64,000 nucleotides of DNA, taken from NCBI RefSeq assembly GCF_000003605.2, contig NW_003108087.1, positions 641,300 to 705,299 on the forward strand, given 5' to 3'. A model generated the notes under the pieces. It was not told the origin of the DNA. It searched no databases and saw only the letters and a list, made by a program, of their open reading frames with translations. Position numbers and translations under genes: made by a program. The DNA is from Saccoglossus kowalevskii. Its lineage: Eukaryota; Hemichordata; Enteropneusta; Harrimaniidae. This document shows positions 13,501-28,100 of this stretch, one piece after another (the stretch's first letter is position 1; each line of letters opens with the position of its first letter).

Positions 13501-13860
13501 ACTTCACAGCATCCACTGCAATGTGGGTCGAAAAACTCATTGTCTTAAACATACTAGTATCTTACTTGAGGGCGCAATCTATTTTCCTGACATGGCCGCC
13601 TGATATTGTAGAAAAAAAAAACAATCGCTCACTGCCTCGCTTGTCTGGTTTACAGTTTCACGCGTCCAGAGATAAGAACAAACCAATGTTGACACGACTA
13701 ATGCTTATAATCACGGAGCAGTGAGTGGACTAAATACTAAACTAAGTGTTTCTGAATATCAAATGCCAATATACTACATAATATTGAATAAAAAAACAAA
13801 TACAGACGATTGTGCGTAGTCAAAAATGTATTGCATTTGCAGTATAATGTGCGCAATACT

Positions 13861-13965
13861 CGACATTACGTCTTAGAACACTTACTCGCCATCACGTCTC
13901 GGCACACTTACTCGACATCACGTCTCGGCACACTTACTCGACATCACGTCTCGGCACACTTTACT
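13861..13965. repeat. 26-bp tandem repeat, four units
   Basis: Units at 13861-13886, 13887-13912, 13913-13938 and 13939-13965 share CATCACGTCTCGGCACACTT. The third and fourth units are nearly identical, the first is the most diverged, and the last has one extra T. A local minisatellite. Confidence 0.95.
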
Positions 13966-16900
13966 GCTTATACGGAATGATGAACATGGATATAGATATT
14001 CTTAAATCTCATCACAGCATGATCGTGGGTACTATGGCAACTACTAGTATTAGAAATATTAGAACCTCGTTGCAGTTACTCTTAACCTTTTTTTTCTTTT
14101 TTTCGAAGTGGCAAATAACACGATTCTGCCATGAGAGTCTTCGTCAATCAAACATTTTTGTTACGGTGTTGTGCGTCCGTAGACTCAAGCGATGGAGTTT
14201 ACAGGCTGCAGCTCTCCCTGTTAATCAGTTATACGGGGTACCGTTTTACAATTGTCTGCCATCATCTTGTTTGAAATGGATATTTTTTTATAACTGTCAT
14301 TAAACGTCGTGAAGATTAGATTCATTTACGCCGATTTACACAAAAACGTTGCGCAGTAGTAGCAGTAACAACAACATGTATCACTTCCAGTGGCCCGGGG
14401 CGATAGCGGCAATCATTATGATGTGCCGGTCGGGTAGCTAAGTAAAACCGTCTTTTCCCCCTTTTATTTGCTGCACCTTTAAACCCCGCTATTTTCATTA
14501 ATTTTCATTTATCAGTACGCGTTTATTGGTGGCTGCACCCATAAATCGTCCGCCGGCTACGGCACTGACAGCACCAAATTATTTCTGGCTAGGGGCGGTA
14601 GTACGTATCTCACGCTCTCAGATGAAAGTGATTCAGCGCGGTATCGCGGACATTCGTATTTTGTCGGTTTCGATCAGTTCACATTGAAATGAAACTTATA
14701 TTGCTTCATTTCCATCGCGTTGTCGGTGCCACCCGGTGGGATTGTTGTTATACTTTACAATTTGTCTGAAAAATAAACAGTTATGATTATTAGCAAAATA
14801 CGTACATATCCTACTGTTGCCATGACAATCGCGGTTTTCCCTTAAAATATCATAATGGGGCATGCGGCTAGTCATGTATATAGATGACGTCGAAATGGAT
14901 TTATTTTACTAAATTTAGTAAATATGTCATCATTATATAAACATTGTCGTTACCGTGTCAATTGCAACGTCGCGCCGGTGAGCGTGAAACATTTTCACCC
15001 CACCCCATTTGACAACAGTAACTATAGAACACCATTAAATAGACTTACGTTAACACACGTAACACATTAAAAGTAACAGTACATAACATCATGGTCAATG
15101 AACCTCAATAGTTTCAATATTTTCATTTCGCCTTCATGGAATACATCCAGTATATCAGACTACATCACCTTCAAACAGTTTAAATATATACACTTGTTAA
15201 ATTGTTCGTTTTTTTTTTTTTTTACTGCATTTTGAACATGAACAGAGTGAACCCACTTCTCCCTCCAGCGTCTGTACGCGTTCTCTTAAAGCTAATTTCG
15301 CATTATATGTAATTTCACGTTATTTCAAGGTCATTTACGACAGAAAACACCGTGTTTGTTTCACCGATGACACGTACACGCTGCGTCGTTCGAGCAAGCG
15401 TACACGACATGTCACGTCAATCAATGATTGTATCAGGAGCTCAAGTCCAAGCACCGTCAAAGTGGGATTAGTTTTCAAAAAAATACATATTAGAAAAAAC
15501 ACACAATAAAGGCGTAGGAGAACAATCTTCATCCAGGAAATTCATGAGAATAATAATCCTCCATCCTTTATAATAATCCTTTATTTTTTAAGTTCATGGT
15601 TCCGGGATCATGACGGAAACCAAAACATCAATTTCAAGAGCCAGTATTTTATACGGCTTGGCATAAAGCGAAATGTCAAAACACGCCCTCTGTAGTTCGA
15701 GAGTGAAATCACCATGGAGACCACCATGTCTAAATGAAGCTTATGATTGCGTGAATGTTTCCATTGCGTGCTCGGAGGACTATTAAACTGTTAATGTACA
15801 ATCATCGCTGTTACCCAGGGTCGCCTCGCCGACTCGCCTCGTCATAAACATTTGGTTAGGAACTTAAAACGTAAATCACTGCATGAGAAAACGGACATTT
15901 CCGTTTTGTTGGTACAAATGTACCTGATAATTTCGAATGGAGTTTAAAAGTCCAAGGAGTGATATTCTGAAGTTTAGTTTCAAGAGTCATCAGCATTTAC
16001 CAACTGTTTATGATAAATTTCTAGTTGGTCACGTGGAAATGACGTGCATGATATGCAAATAAAACATCAGCTTCCTGGCGGTGCGGTGGCATTGATTGAG
16101 TGACATACCATACATCATGTACATACTGCCATCTTCCTTTTTTTCTCATTTCGGACAAATACAAATCAGTCAACTATTCGTTTTACTACCGATTTTCTCG
16201 GCCCATAGATATTCACCTGAAACATTATTCAGGGGTTGGTAAATGATATGTAAATGTTAACGTATAGTGGTGGTCCGGTGCATAACGCAAAATTGGACAT
16301 TTCTTTGGTTTGACTAATTGGTCAATTTTACCAACAGCCCCTAGCTAAATGGCTCGAAATGCTCGTAACGTACTGAGGATCGCTTGCACGCGATTGAGTG
16401 TTTAAATATGGTCACAATTTAGGGTGAACGGCACTCAATATTTTTGTCATCATACCTCGCCTTCGAACAGATCACTTTTCCACTAGTATTATTCAATAGG
16501 GTCCTCAGGGAAATATACATGTTTATTGATATGCAAAGTATGCCCGACGGCAGTGTGCCCCCCCCCCCCCACCTCTTTGATGCGTATCCAGAACGTGTAG
16601 GAGATAACAGATAGAACCCTTGGCGAGGATTGGTCGCACATGCACGAGGACTCTCCAGTTTTTCAGGAGCAGAACGAAAACTTCCGTGCCGTCCGATATA
16701 TGTTCCGTGTATATACAGGGTAAATAAGCCTTTCTTCACACGGCCTTATTCACGTAAACTAAGTTTGCGCTTTTTCAAAACGGTGACAAATTATCGGCAC
16801 GAGTCGGCGCTTAATAAAGCCATTGATAGCTGAACGGCGAGGTTGCTCGAAAACAAAAATCAATTGTTGGGTGTTTTAAGGAGTCGGGGAAACCGTCGAT

Positions 16901-17632
16901 TGCATGCAAAACAAAGAAGTGGGTAAACCTGGAAGGCTCGTGTATTCTCTATTGTTACATTGTTTTCTGCTTGAATTGCTCTTTCTATAGAGCTTCTTTA
17001 TACAGAGAATGGCTGCCCTTTCGTTGATATATTTTCATATTCTTTTTGTCCCTCGCAAATTTAAGTCCATTCATACATTTCTGAATGTTGTGAATTATTA
17101 AATAGAAGGCTATTTTTGTAGTAGTGAAAACACCGAGTCACAGGTAGATCAGCCCAAACCGTTCGTGTATTCATACTCGTAAACTCCTGGCGTTGTTAAA
17201 ATATTACAGCACAGTATTTTCCCACTTCATAATAGTTACGTGAGTAGTTAATATTTCACGCGATTGATGCTGTGTAAGAAAACCTAACACTAGCAAAATT
17301 GCATATTCGGCGAGCCCCGGGCTTGGAACAAGCGAACTCACGCGGAGAATAAAATAAAGGTATAATTTTTAGCGCCAGTAAGACACGCAGTTGAACGCAC
17401 TGGGACATGTTTGACTTAGCTGTACGCCGAAAGGTATGCAGAAATCGATCTCTCTGCGAATAAAATCGAAAATATTTGCAAAGCAAGTCTTATTTGCCTG
17501 ACGGCATTTTAAATCTTTTTTCGAGCATAGCTCTGTGTGCAAGCACTGATCATAGTAATATGTGGCAGTGCGTCGTCTACCTGGCCTTGTTGTCAATAAC
17601 GGTTTAGATCGACAAAATCAGTATCTGTTGCC

Positions 17633-18046
17633 ATGACTACCAAAGCTCAGTCTCGAAGCTGGCGGACACAGATTGTTAAACTAAACGAATCACACTATAC
17701 ACATTGGAAATATTATTATAATTATCAACGCCCTAGGAATGAGAATTATATTTGCAATTCGTGTCGAAATTCACACAAATATACGTTGTGTGAGACAGCA
17801 GGTGAAACAATATTATTTGACCGTCTAAAATGCAATGCCTGGGAGGGTCTACACTTGCCTTCCCGCTATAAACGTTCGTTAAGCAGTAGAGCTTTAGCAC
17901 AGCTGATTCCTCCGTCACTTTTACCCATAACACTCCGCGAGCAACGAAGACGAAGTGTTTCCGGTTGTGAAAATCATTATTTTCAAACGTCAGAAAAGAG
18001 TGCGGTCGCGAAGCAGTCAAATACCATGAAAGGCCAGTGGTTGTGA
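17633..18046 (+). other. Unsupported 137-codon ORF
   Basis: Open frame with a reasonable start context and two CxxC/Cys-rich spots (ICNSC at about residue 40). It resembles no family I know, has no signal peptide or membrane segment and no obvious splice partners, and overlaps a 108-codon frame on the other strand. At this base composition one ORF of this length in 64 kb is not surprising. Confidence 0.12.
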
Positions 18047-21000
18047 GATCCTTAAGCAACGAAGCATCGAGTCTTTTTTATTTAAACCGTTGCACGCAAG
18101 GCAATTTTCTGGTACTTACCAGAAATTCTTTCTAATCCAAGCATAAAATATATTTAAACCAGCGAATACTAAATTATCGGCGTACCTTTATATACTTCAA
18201 CAGAGTGGCGTGTACAATATTCACTAGCAACGGTTCAATTCGTATACAATGATTGAATATTCCCGGAACTTAGTTCACAAGAAAGCCAAGATGGCGCCGC
18301 TCTAAAAATATCGATGATCGTCACCCACTGTCTAAGGGCTTTTATATATGATATGCTGCGAACGTATCCGGCAGTAAGGTCGCGTTTATTGGTTCTCTGT
18401 CTAACCAAATGTTCTCTATGAATATTGTATATTTTTACAATAATATTTTGAAAAAAATATCGAAAGATATGATAAGCGACCATTTAATCACAGAAAAACA
18501 TTGTACAGTCTCGTTCCCAAACACTGTCCCGTGTTATTATTTGGAATTAACTTTCTATACCATTTGGGGTACATTGGTAACCCGAAATGCCACGACCCCT
18601 GGCCCACAACAATTTACGCCTCGTCTAGGGAGTCACATGACGACAGTGCGACACTTGTCACATTCTTTTTTTCTACACCTCGGGGAGGAGGTGGCTTAAA
18701 GAGGATGTTCGTTTGTAACATCCGCATATTGTTACAGTAGGTGGTCGTGATGAATTGATTCGTGATAATTCATCAAACATCGACTTGTCAGTCGAAAGAA
18801 TATAAACATGCTCCGAGAAGGGAAATTGTTCAGCAGTATAGATGGATATAGGCCAAACGTTGAATGAGTGTGCTATGTACACGAAGTACGCTGCGTTACA
18901 AAGGCGTTTTCACTCGTCAACATTTTCTGTTGGCCTAGTAATCGCAACTGGATCCCCCTCGGCTTGCTCTCAGACGCCACGGAGTCTGCGACCCTCGCCG
19001 ATCAAATATCTGCCCCTATAGTGTATAAGTGTAAGAATGAGGTATTTTGTTAGACTTTCCTGAATTGTTAAGTTTCAATGGAGCAGATACATTCAAAACA
19101 CCCGAGAGAATTTATACATAGTAGTCTAGGAGCCGATGCCTGACAGACTTGCCTGTCACCGAATACATGTACGCGGCAAAATAATAGTACATTTCTGATA
19201 TTAAAACACAACTATCGCGTATACCTGTGTGGTACTGTTGTGTCATCTGTCAGTGGGCGCGTTCATCGGCTTGACCCTTTGTCACTCACAAACTCATGGA
19301 GAGAAAGGATTTGCCGAATCCATGCCGAGCTGTTGCCGAACAGGTGCTGTCAGAATCCGATCAAGTACCGTCGCCGTTATTTATTGCAAGAAGTGAGTGA
19401 AATTTATAATGGTTGTCATTCGATAGGGTTTCCCCCGAGTTGTCAATCTCTGTTCCAATGATACGGCAGCCAGTGGCAGTTCGCGACACGATCCGGGGAC
19501 ACGGCACGTCTTGTTGCCTCTGCGGGAAGGAATGCACGGTTTTAGATCGTATTGCACTTCTCCGTCTAAAGTTTTGCTTTGCTTACAAGGGAGGTAGTTT
19601 TTTCACAGCGGGTCGTGATCATTGACAGCCTCCGGGATGAACGGTGCCGTTCTAATAACTGCTCTGTAAAATAAATTGTTTCGCTGCTTAAGTAAACAAC
19701 TTTGTCTTTTTTCTTAAACTGTCCGTCATTCAAGTTTAAAACGCTTCCTGATCATTAACTTCGCATTATTTCCCAATGATATTTTTTCACACGACTTTTC
19801 GTCTTGTGGATTCCGAATTAAAACGTTAAATTTCTTGGCGAAAGTATACGCGATACTTGTCATGTAATTAAATTGGCGCATGTTGTTAGACAGTTAAAGT
19901 GTAATTACAGAGGCCCGTCTTGTTAATTAACAGGTAATACGCATGTATATTTCATTTTTCCCGCGAAACTTTAGTTTTGATTTTTTTCTTAACTATTTTT
20001 GTTAATATTTATTGGCTAACATTCTCATTACTATTCACGATCGTACATAAAAACTGTAATTTTAAAAATGAACAGATACATAGTTTGAAAGCACGAGCCA
20101 CCTGTCAATGCCTGCACAAACTCAGTTGGACACAGTTTGCCATTTCGTAGTAATAAAAGTCACCGGGTTCGATTCGTCACTAGTCACTTGACAGTGGTCT
20201 TGTTTTTGTAAGACATCGTATATCACGCCATAGTAGTTGTACAGTTGACAAGCAATGATGGATGGTACTGGGCAAATATAAATACATTTTTAAAAAAATG
20301 AACTATTCAATTAATGCGGCATAGCGCGTGGCATCTCAACCAGCGACGGGTCACCAATTCCCAACTGTGCGATACCGCGGAGCTGACTTGTCCAGTCACG
20401 CCATGAAATGATGAAGTTCATTTCGCGCATCCTGAGTTGATGTATAGGCCGGCCTCGGTCTGATATGTTCGCGCCTTTTTCCTCTATGACAGACATGGTA
20501 CATCCAGCTTAAAGGAGGAGAAAATCAAAACCCGGCATCTGGGCTAATTGAAGCTGTCAGTGGATTGACATCTGTCATTTAAGTTTTTGTCTGAAAATAA
20601 TGTGGGCGGCCATGTAATTGGGCCGCCTGGTGTATATACATTGGCTGGCGATACCAAGGAGATTTCGGAAAGCCAGTCCAAATTCGATCACCCTGACTAC
20701 GAGTCTTGATAGATCCAACGTAGGTTAAGTACGTTCGGGTTGCTAATGTGAGTCTTCGCATAAACATTCGCCCGCCCACAAAGTTGGAACGCGTTGAATC
20801 CAATACGAAACCTACAAACTGTGAAGGCGAACATTGACCGGTAGCTCGATATAGAAACAATGGCCAACCCAAGACAAACAGTTACCGATTCTTAATATCA
20901 ACACACCTACTTTGTATTGCATTCAATTTATTTGTTACCATTGTTTTTTGAGTTGACATTGCGATTTTTTCGTTATATTTTGCTTCGGTATTAAGCCCGT

Positions 21001-21879
21001 TGCAGTTGAAAATTAATCAGGTGACTAACGGTAAGCAATCACATGTCGGAGATTGTCACACACGCACTGTTGTTTCAGCTGCTTTGCATAGGCCGTTGTG
21101 TTTGGTGAAACACGCCGCGCAGTCTGTGTTTGCGTTAGCTTTACTCCATACACGGTCCTCTGAAACAATGGTCGTTCTTTCACTGCATATTAAAATAGAA
21201 AATGCGGGGATCGAGAAACAAAACGTGTTTATGACAGTACGATGTTTGCGTGATATTGTTAAGAAATGGTAACTTGGTATCGGAGATATTGAATTGAAAA
21301 CGTCCAGCTTGTTTATAACTGTATGGCTGGCCTGCTTTCATGTGATAGGTGTCCCGTTACGACAGTGTCCGACGGGCAAGGCAGGTGTGAATGCGTAACT
21401 ACGTTTGGGTTTAACATTTAGGGCTTTGCGATCAGATCGGCCTGACGTACAATTTCTAATACGTGCCAATGGGGCGCCCCACAGTGGCTATTCTAATTTC
21501 CTCGTTTCGTTTGTTGAGTGATTCACACTGTCAGATTGTTCTATTGTTAAACACATGACAGTCCGACAGGTTTTCAGAAACTACGAAAACACAGAACAGT
21601 AGCCGCGTTTCCAGTTATTCAAAACAGAAGCAGTGACAATTGGTGGCGTAAACAAGAACAATTTGCGTCGCCTTACAATACAAAAAAAAATATTCTCGTA
21701 ACAATCGCCAATGACGATATTTGTTTCATCAAACCATACTTGTTGGATGGCAAGTTATGACGAATGCACGTACGTTTTAATAAAGCTATTTAATTGAAAG
21801 GCTAAATTCTAATGAATGAATTTTGATGAAAATCGTATCTCATCGAGCCGGGGTCATGTAATTTGACAAACAAACAAAG

Positions 21880-22099
21880 AACAACCAATACAATGAAAGA
21901 ACACATCCCACTCCAGCCACGTGATTCACACGGATGACGGCAACCAATCAGCGTCACCGCCCTTCGAGATCGGAATTTTTTGAAGTATTTTTGTCAGCTG
22001 GCCACATGAGTTGTGGTAGAGTCGGACCACCCAATCTGACATCGCAGCATCGGAGGAGTAGAGTGTGTTGTGAAGAACCACGGAATTTTACTTGGCGAG
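21880..22099 (+). promoter_or_regulatory. isl: Islet proximal promoter and 5' UTR
   Basis: Just upstream of exon 1 lie two CCAAT boxes (21885-21889 and 21944-21948), a CACGTG E-box (21918-21923) and CRE half-sites TGACG (21935-21939) and GCGTCA (21951-21956). No clear TATA box is seen. The stretch from about 22000 is purine-rich, leads straight to the tandem ATGs and is probably the 5' UTR. The transcription start cannot be fixed from sequence. Confidence 0.5.
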
Positions 22100-22124
22100 A
22101 TGATGGGTGATTCGAATCCAAAGA
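22100..22124 (+). CDS. isl: Islet coding exon 1 (N-terminal 8 codons)
   Basis: Encodes MMGDSNPK plus the first base of a Lys codon, then donor GTACGT at 22125. Joined to exon 2 it gives ...[15 protein letters not shown], which parallels the start of vertebrate ISL1 (GDPPKKKRLISLCVGCG). That match selects GT at 22125 over the alternative GT at 22129, which would break the frame. The exon is far too short to find by ORF length; the call rests on phase and family resemblance. Confidence 0.88.
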
Positions 22125-25100
22125 GTACGTACAACGTTGATCTGCGCGTTTCCGCCTAGCTCACTCACTACGCAGTGTTTTTGTTTCGACCTGCCCATGT
22201 GTAAGCGGCACACAGTGACAATCGCTCGCAACGAAGTCAGCTTAACGCTATACACTGTTTATACCCCGAACGCATATACCGGTCTGGTTCTAGTAAAACT
22301 CGTCGCAGTTTTGTTTATTTATTTGTTTTCTTGTGTCTCATGATTATTTTTATTTCACAGAGAAGCGAAGAGTCTCATTGTGTGTTGGGTGCGGGAACCA
22401 GATTCAAGATCAATTTATCCTACGAGTAGCACCGGACCTGGAGTGGCACGCGTCGTGTTTAAAGTGCACGGACTGCAACCAGTACCTTGATGAGACGTGT
22501 ACGTGTTTCGTGAGAGACAGCAAAACCTATTGCAAACGTTGTTACGTCCGGTAAGTGTTTAAGGTTCCCTTCGTTCACCGTTACTTTATTCCCACCGCCT
22601 GATCATAGCGATCGGTCCGAAATTAATTCGTTTTGATCACTACCGCCTACCAACCTTGGTTTGTTTTGACGCACTGTATATACAGGTCCGCGTGAACAGA
22701 ATGTGTCCACATTGCCTTCATCATTTTTTGAATATTGATATTAAAAATATATATCTAGTTTATTTTGTATTTTATTATTGGCTTGTTTAAACGTGTAAAT
22801 ACAGAGTCACAAGGTACCATAACAATTCGTTATATCTATATTATAACGCATGTGTTAAAAGCCTCGCCTGTCGCGCTGTTTGGTTTCTTAGCATACTATA
22901 CGCCGAGTATTTTGATCAGGTTTGTGCAAACATCGCTCAGTGACGTGCGGTTCCAATAAAATTATTCCGCATTTCCCCCTCTCCCCGAGTGACGTTGAAT
23001 TTACCATGCCCAAATGGGTTGCTATCGTTAGCGAATTAGGCCTAATTTAAGTGTGCGAGCAGTGACCTAGTGTTATTTCATTTTGTCGTAATTGATTCAT
23101 GTGTATATTCTCTCTAATTCCTTCCATATGCAGGCTATTTGGGACCAAGTGTGCAAAATGCAACCTGGGCTTCAGTAAAAATGACTTCGTTATGCGAGCT
23201 AGGAACAAAATCTTCCATATAGACTGTTTTCGCTGCGTGGCTTGTAGTCGACAGCTCATTCCAGGGGACGAATTCGCCCTCAGAGACGACGGACTGTTTT
23301 GTAAAGCAGACCATGACGTTGTCGAGCGTGCGTCGGGGGAAGTTAATGGGAATAATAATAATAACAATAACCACCGCACATACATGGCAAGTAAGTTTTC
23401 ACAATTTTTCTTATTAAATCTTGGATGTAACTATGTTTTATTTTTTTAAGTTTGTTATATGCAAAGTACGGTTATATATCGTAGGAACACCAAAATAATA
23501 GTACTACTGATAATTCAAAAACCTTGGATACATACTTGATTTGAAATTAACAAAACCAGGTATTATTTTGACAAATTGCTTGGATATCTCAACGGGAGTT
23601 ATTTGCTCATGTTTGTGACCGAACAGCCCTCAAAATGGACGACACACAGGGATTATTTGCTACGCTTGCGGCTGCCCCATTGTCCATGTCTTTGTGGTGA
23701 TTCAACAATCTGGCGCCGTTGAAATACATCTCATAGGCCGAATAAAATATATTTCTTCTCTTTTTTTTCTAATATCACCTGCACTAATTTCACCCGCCGA
23801 GCAATATGAGAGGTCGCGTAATAACCGTTTTCTCCCAAACTAAACTTATCGTTCATACTGGTCCCGTTTTCTCGAAACTATAAGTTACTCAGGCTCTCTG
23901 CTGTTCATTTCGTAGGAAATATTGTGTTCGCACAATTTGACTTTTACGCAGTTGGAAGCTTTTGTTCTCTGGAAACGAGTTCCCACAACGGGATACGCAA
24001 AGTTCGTGTATGTTTTAAGCATCGATATATCTCCCTATCGCAGCGGTGATCTCCCGTATTACGTGCCCAGTGAATAGAGTGCAATACTCGATGCTTTAAA
24101 AAAAGCTCATTGATAAAACGGAGTATTATGGATTCACAAAAAACGTTATTATTATAACAGCCGGGCTGATTACATCAAGACCTAAAAATGCTTCAATACT
24201 CCCTGTTTTGACTATTTATAAGTATCTTCGTTGATAAGCCTGCTGTTGTCGAGTCTTGCCAATCCAGGAAGACCCACAAGTGTTCGACCTGTCAAAATTG
24301 GACCAAACGTTATTTGGACTGAAAACAATCTCTCTTTCTTCCTTTGTATGGCACGGGATGTGTCTTTTATCTATCCGGTGATACATAAAAGCAATTCATT
24401 AATCTTTTAAGTGTCTTTGCGATTTTCCAATTGTCTGTTTGAATGGTGTGGTGTAAATCTGAAAGTGTCATCCCTTCTGGTATTACTCCGGATTGTTGGA
24501 TATCGTACATTACGTATTGCGGTCTATTCATGTGTGAATAGTCTTAAAACCATTTCATTGCAACAGAATACGTGAATCTTCGTCAGGAATAATATTCGTT
24601 ATTAAATACATTTTTCAATGTCTAATTTTTCCCCTTCTCTCCCCTCCCTCACCAAACCTGAAGGCCATGCGGAACCAATGAACAACAACCGTAGCGGTTC
24701 TCTACGTCCACACGTACACAAGCAAGAGACACACCACAAAACAACGAGGGTTCGAACGGTGCTCAACGAAAAACAACTTCACACTTTGCGGACATGTTAC
24801 AATGCAAACCCTCGGCCGGACGCTCTAATGAAGGAACAGCTAACTGAAATGACCAATCTTAGTCCACGGGTTATCAGAGTGTGGTTTCAGAATAAACGTT
24901 GCAAGGACAAAAAAAGAAGCCAGGCGATGAAGCTTATGCAGGAACAACAACAAAATAAGGTAAGCGCTCGAGCGTTGGTGTTGTTCTCCCCGTTGACGCA
25001 CATGTGTGATCCACGCTCACAGAATGCTTTATTGCGTAGCTTAACGGTCAGGTGCGGTGATAATCCTTTGAAATCGTTCGTTTATTCGTGAATTCGAAGA

Positions 25101-28100
25101 CGCCCCTCACATGGTTGTAAATAGTCTCGCGAGGAGACAAATACTAATATATGCTACTATTATTATTGTCTTCATAAATATTATACTTAACGGTTCGATG
25201 GTACTGCCCAACCATGGATAGCATATATTGAACTAGTATCGTATTTGTTGTCATCACACGGAGCTGCCAACATACCCTCCCTTAATTTTCTTCTCACTGT
25301 TCACTGATCGGATCTTGTAACAACACATTCCGTCATGGCCCACTGGGAAATAGATTATACATTTATAAACAGGTATGTAGGGTAAAAAGAAGAAAATAAA
25401 ACGTGTATAAATGTTCGTGTATGCATAATTTCTGTGATACAACTTGAAGACTAATTTACCGGCCAACCTAAGTTAAACGGGATGGGGTGTGATTTTTTCA
25501 GGGGAAAACGTAATGGCGGATAGAAATAATATTTTGTCTACAAAAACGACGCAGTTAATATTATATTTTTCCGTATGAGTTTTACAGTTTACTGTGTAGC
25601 ATGCGCCTTCATTGTCAAGGTTTAGGTCAAACAGAAGTGTTAATTCGTAGTGTGGAGGGTTCCCTGTAACAGCCTTCAGTTATGTGTAAAATAGCCCTGT
25701 ATTTATATTTTTGAAGCAAATGCCTGTATCGTAAGTATTAATATCATATATAAGCGTACACTGTTTTATATACAAGTAAACATAACTGACTGTTGGTAGG
25801 AATTCGCCATGTGATTAAATATCATCTTGCCCATCTGCAGAAGATGGTTCATAACAGGAATTCCACACTGATGTTAATTATTAAAAAGGCATACTTGTTA
25901 ATTGTGAAAACCATTAATATTATAAAAAAATACTCTAAAAATCTATTGACTTTTCGCAACACAATTCTACCAACATCCGTGGTAGCCTGATCTCAAAACA
26001 ATTATCATCATGGAAAGAAAATATTGCTGTTTTTTCGGGGGGGGGGTATTTTTTTAAAGTTGTAAACCACGCACATGTATACGGTGTGTTCACCTCCTCA
26101 CAGCATGTGATAGCTATTAACTGAATGATTCCCAAGTCAAGATTGGCATCGCTCATTATCATTTTAGGGGGTGTCGTGTATGATATATACAGGCGTTTGA
26201 AACCAATCCTCTACAATTATGTTCAAATCTATATTTGGTTAATTATTGTCAGACTGATAAATATTTTTCGTTTAAACTATTAAGGTGGCCTAATTTAGCT
26301 AATTATTCATATATTATTTGTTTAATATTGAATAGTACTAGGTGATATTTAGAATATTGATATTCTTAATTGTATTTTGAAATTTCATTCAATTTATTTG
26401 GTTATTTTCCAGAAATAATGATTTTTGGTTGAGATGATATTACTCAACTCGATCATGCATGTGTCCATATAGTCTATGATGTGTTCGTTCGTAGATAACT
26501 TTAATTGCTCTCTCGCATTGACCCTTGACCCCACACAACTTACAAGTTTCTTCGTGTCCGTCATTCATGGAATAGAATCAATTTGCTTGAGGATTATAAG
26601 ATCGGGTTGAAGGGCGAATCTTGATAATGTTGCTGGCTGTCACGCTCAGCTGTCGATATAGTGAGCAATGGTAGCCTTATTGCCATGTAATCTGACTGCC
26701 CTATCTGACGTTTTGTTGTTAGGGGAATTGGTGGAATTCCCCCTAGAAGAAAACAATGGAGTTTAGAACACATCCCCCGATGAGATCACCAATTATGAAC
26801 TGCATTATCATCTTTATATACGCTATCGAGTTAAAACGTCCGGGCCCAGGATTCTCAACACACTGTATGAGGCATATATATGTAATATAGTCCTCGTAAA
26901 TCCATCCCACATAGCCTCCCAGCCGTATTTTGCGTTGTTCTCTCGTTATCAATTTACCTACTTCTTCAAATTTTATTTGTTATTACGCAAATGACTAGTT
27001 GGTGACTAGAAGCAATAAATATGGTTATTGTGAACGCTGGGTGTCGTGGAGGCCTGGTGGCAAGGTGACAGGTCATCGCGACTTGTGGTCCTCAGTCTGA
27101 TCATTTAAAAACGATCTTACAACTGCAGTGAGCGCTTGTTCTGTGTAGCACTTCTGGACTTAGTGATGTGTATTTTAGATATGGTTGTATTTGTATGGGG
27201 GTTGGGCAGAGAGCTGACTTATCGGTCAAATCCCTGCACTACATAAATATTCGTATCTTCGAATCGTTTTATAATGAGGTCCAAACGTGCATTTCGGGGT
27301 CTTTTTGGACACAGTTGTACAAATAATTTGTCAACTGCTGTTTGCTTTTCCGGAAGAGCCCCAAATGTTCTGACTGCATGTATGCATACATACACACACA
27401 TACACACTGCACAGAGCAGTGTCCCCTACAATTCGCTAAAGATGGTTATGCATACACTGGGCGACAGCTGACGGTGAAGGAAGGTCAACTTAGAGCGACC
27501 CTCTCCGCTAATCGCACTGTTTGCCGTGAAAAGGTTTGACGAAAATACTGTTTGCTACCTGGGGCAGAATTTACTATTACTACACACAGCACCAGCTGAG
27601 CTTTTTAGATTTTACTTTTTAGCTAACGTTATGCTCGCCAGTTTTCTACACTTAGCAACCCATTGTCACCACACTTGAGAACGTTTTTCGTTTATTTGCA
27701 CTAACTGCCCTTCACTGGCAATACGACGTACTCCAAGTGTGATGTTTTTTTGTTGATTACCCGTGCAAACTTATTTCTGCAAACTGAGCTTAGGTTACCC
27801 CCACGTGCTTGGCGAGGCTAACGAGGTGGAAAAACACACCTGAATCTCTTCGCCAACAGCTTTCCATAAACGTCCAACAAGTAAATGGTTTTTAAAATGG
27901 CCTCCAACTTGTCAAGAGTTTGTCTGATTTTCGTAAACACGATAGGCAACACGTGTTATAACGGCATACACATACAAGTGCAGAGTAGGTGACTGTATGT
28001 TTATTACACGTCTCAACTTTCCCCCAATGTCCCCTGTGCTACGCCGGTCTAATTCGACCACTCACTGCACTCCAAATGTGTGTTTTATAACCAGGTGTTC

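Larger units (their letters stand above)
8512..21879. other. Noncoding interval between candidate distal exon and Islet promoter
   Basis: No confident gene. It contains CRE sites (8967, 9135), one TTAA element (9.8 kb), a consensus X-box (10532), the 26-bp tandem repeat (13.9 kb), a C13 tract (16558-16570) and an unsupported 137-codon ORF (17633-18046). Its placement fits upstream regulatory sequence of Islet or a long first intron. Confidence 0.55.

Noticed and set aside
18118-18150. Minus-strand CTG|GTAAGT donor preceded by a short ATG frame
   Set aside because: Only about nine codons, no partner exon and no supporting signal.
23047-23385. Minus-strand ORFs overlapping exon 3
   Set aside because: Shadows of the conserved LIM2 coding sequence on the other strand.
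24960-25091. Continuation of the exon 4 reading frame past its donor
   Set aside because: The frame leaves Islet homology exactly at a GTAAGC donor and exon 5 continues the family sequence in phase; the extension is intronic.
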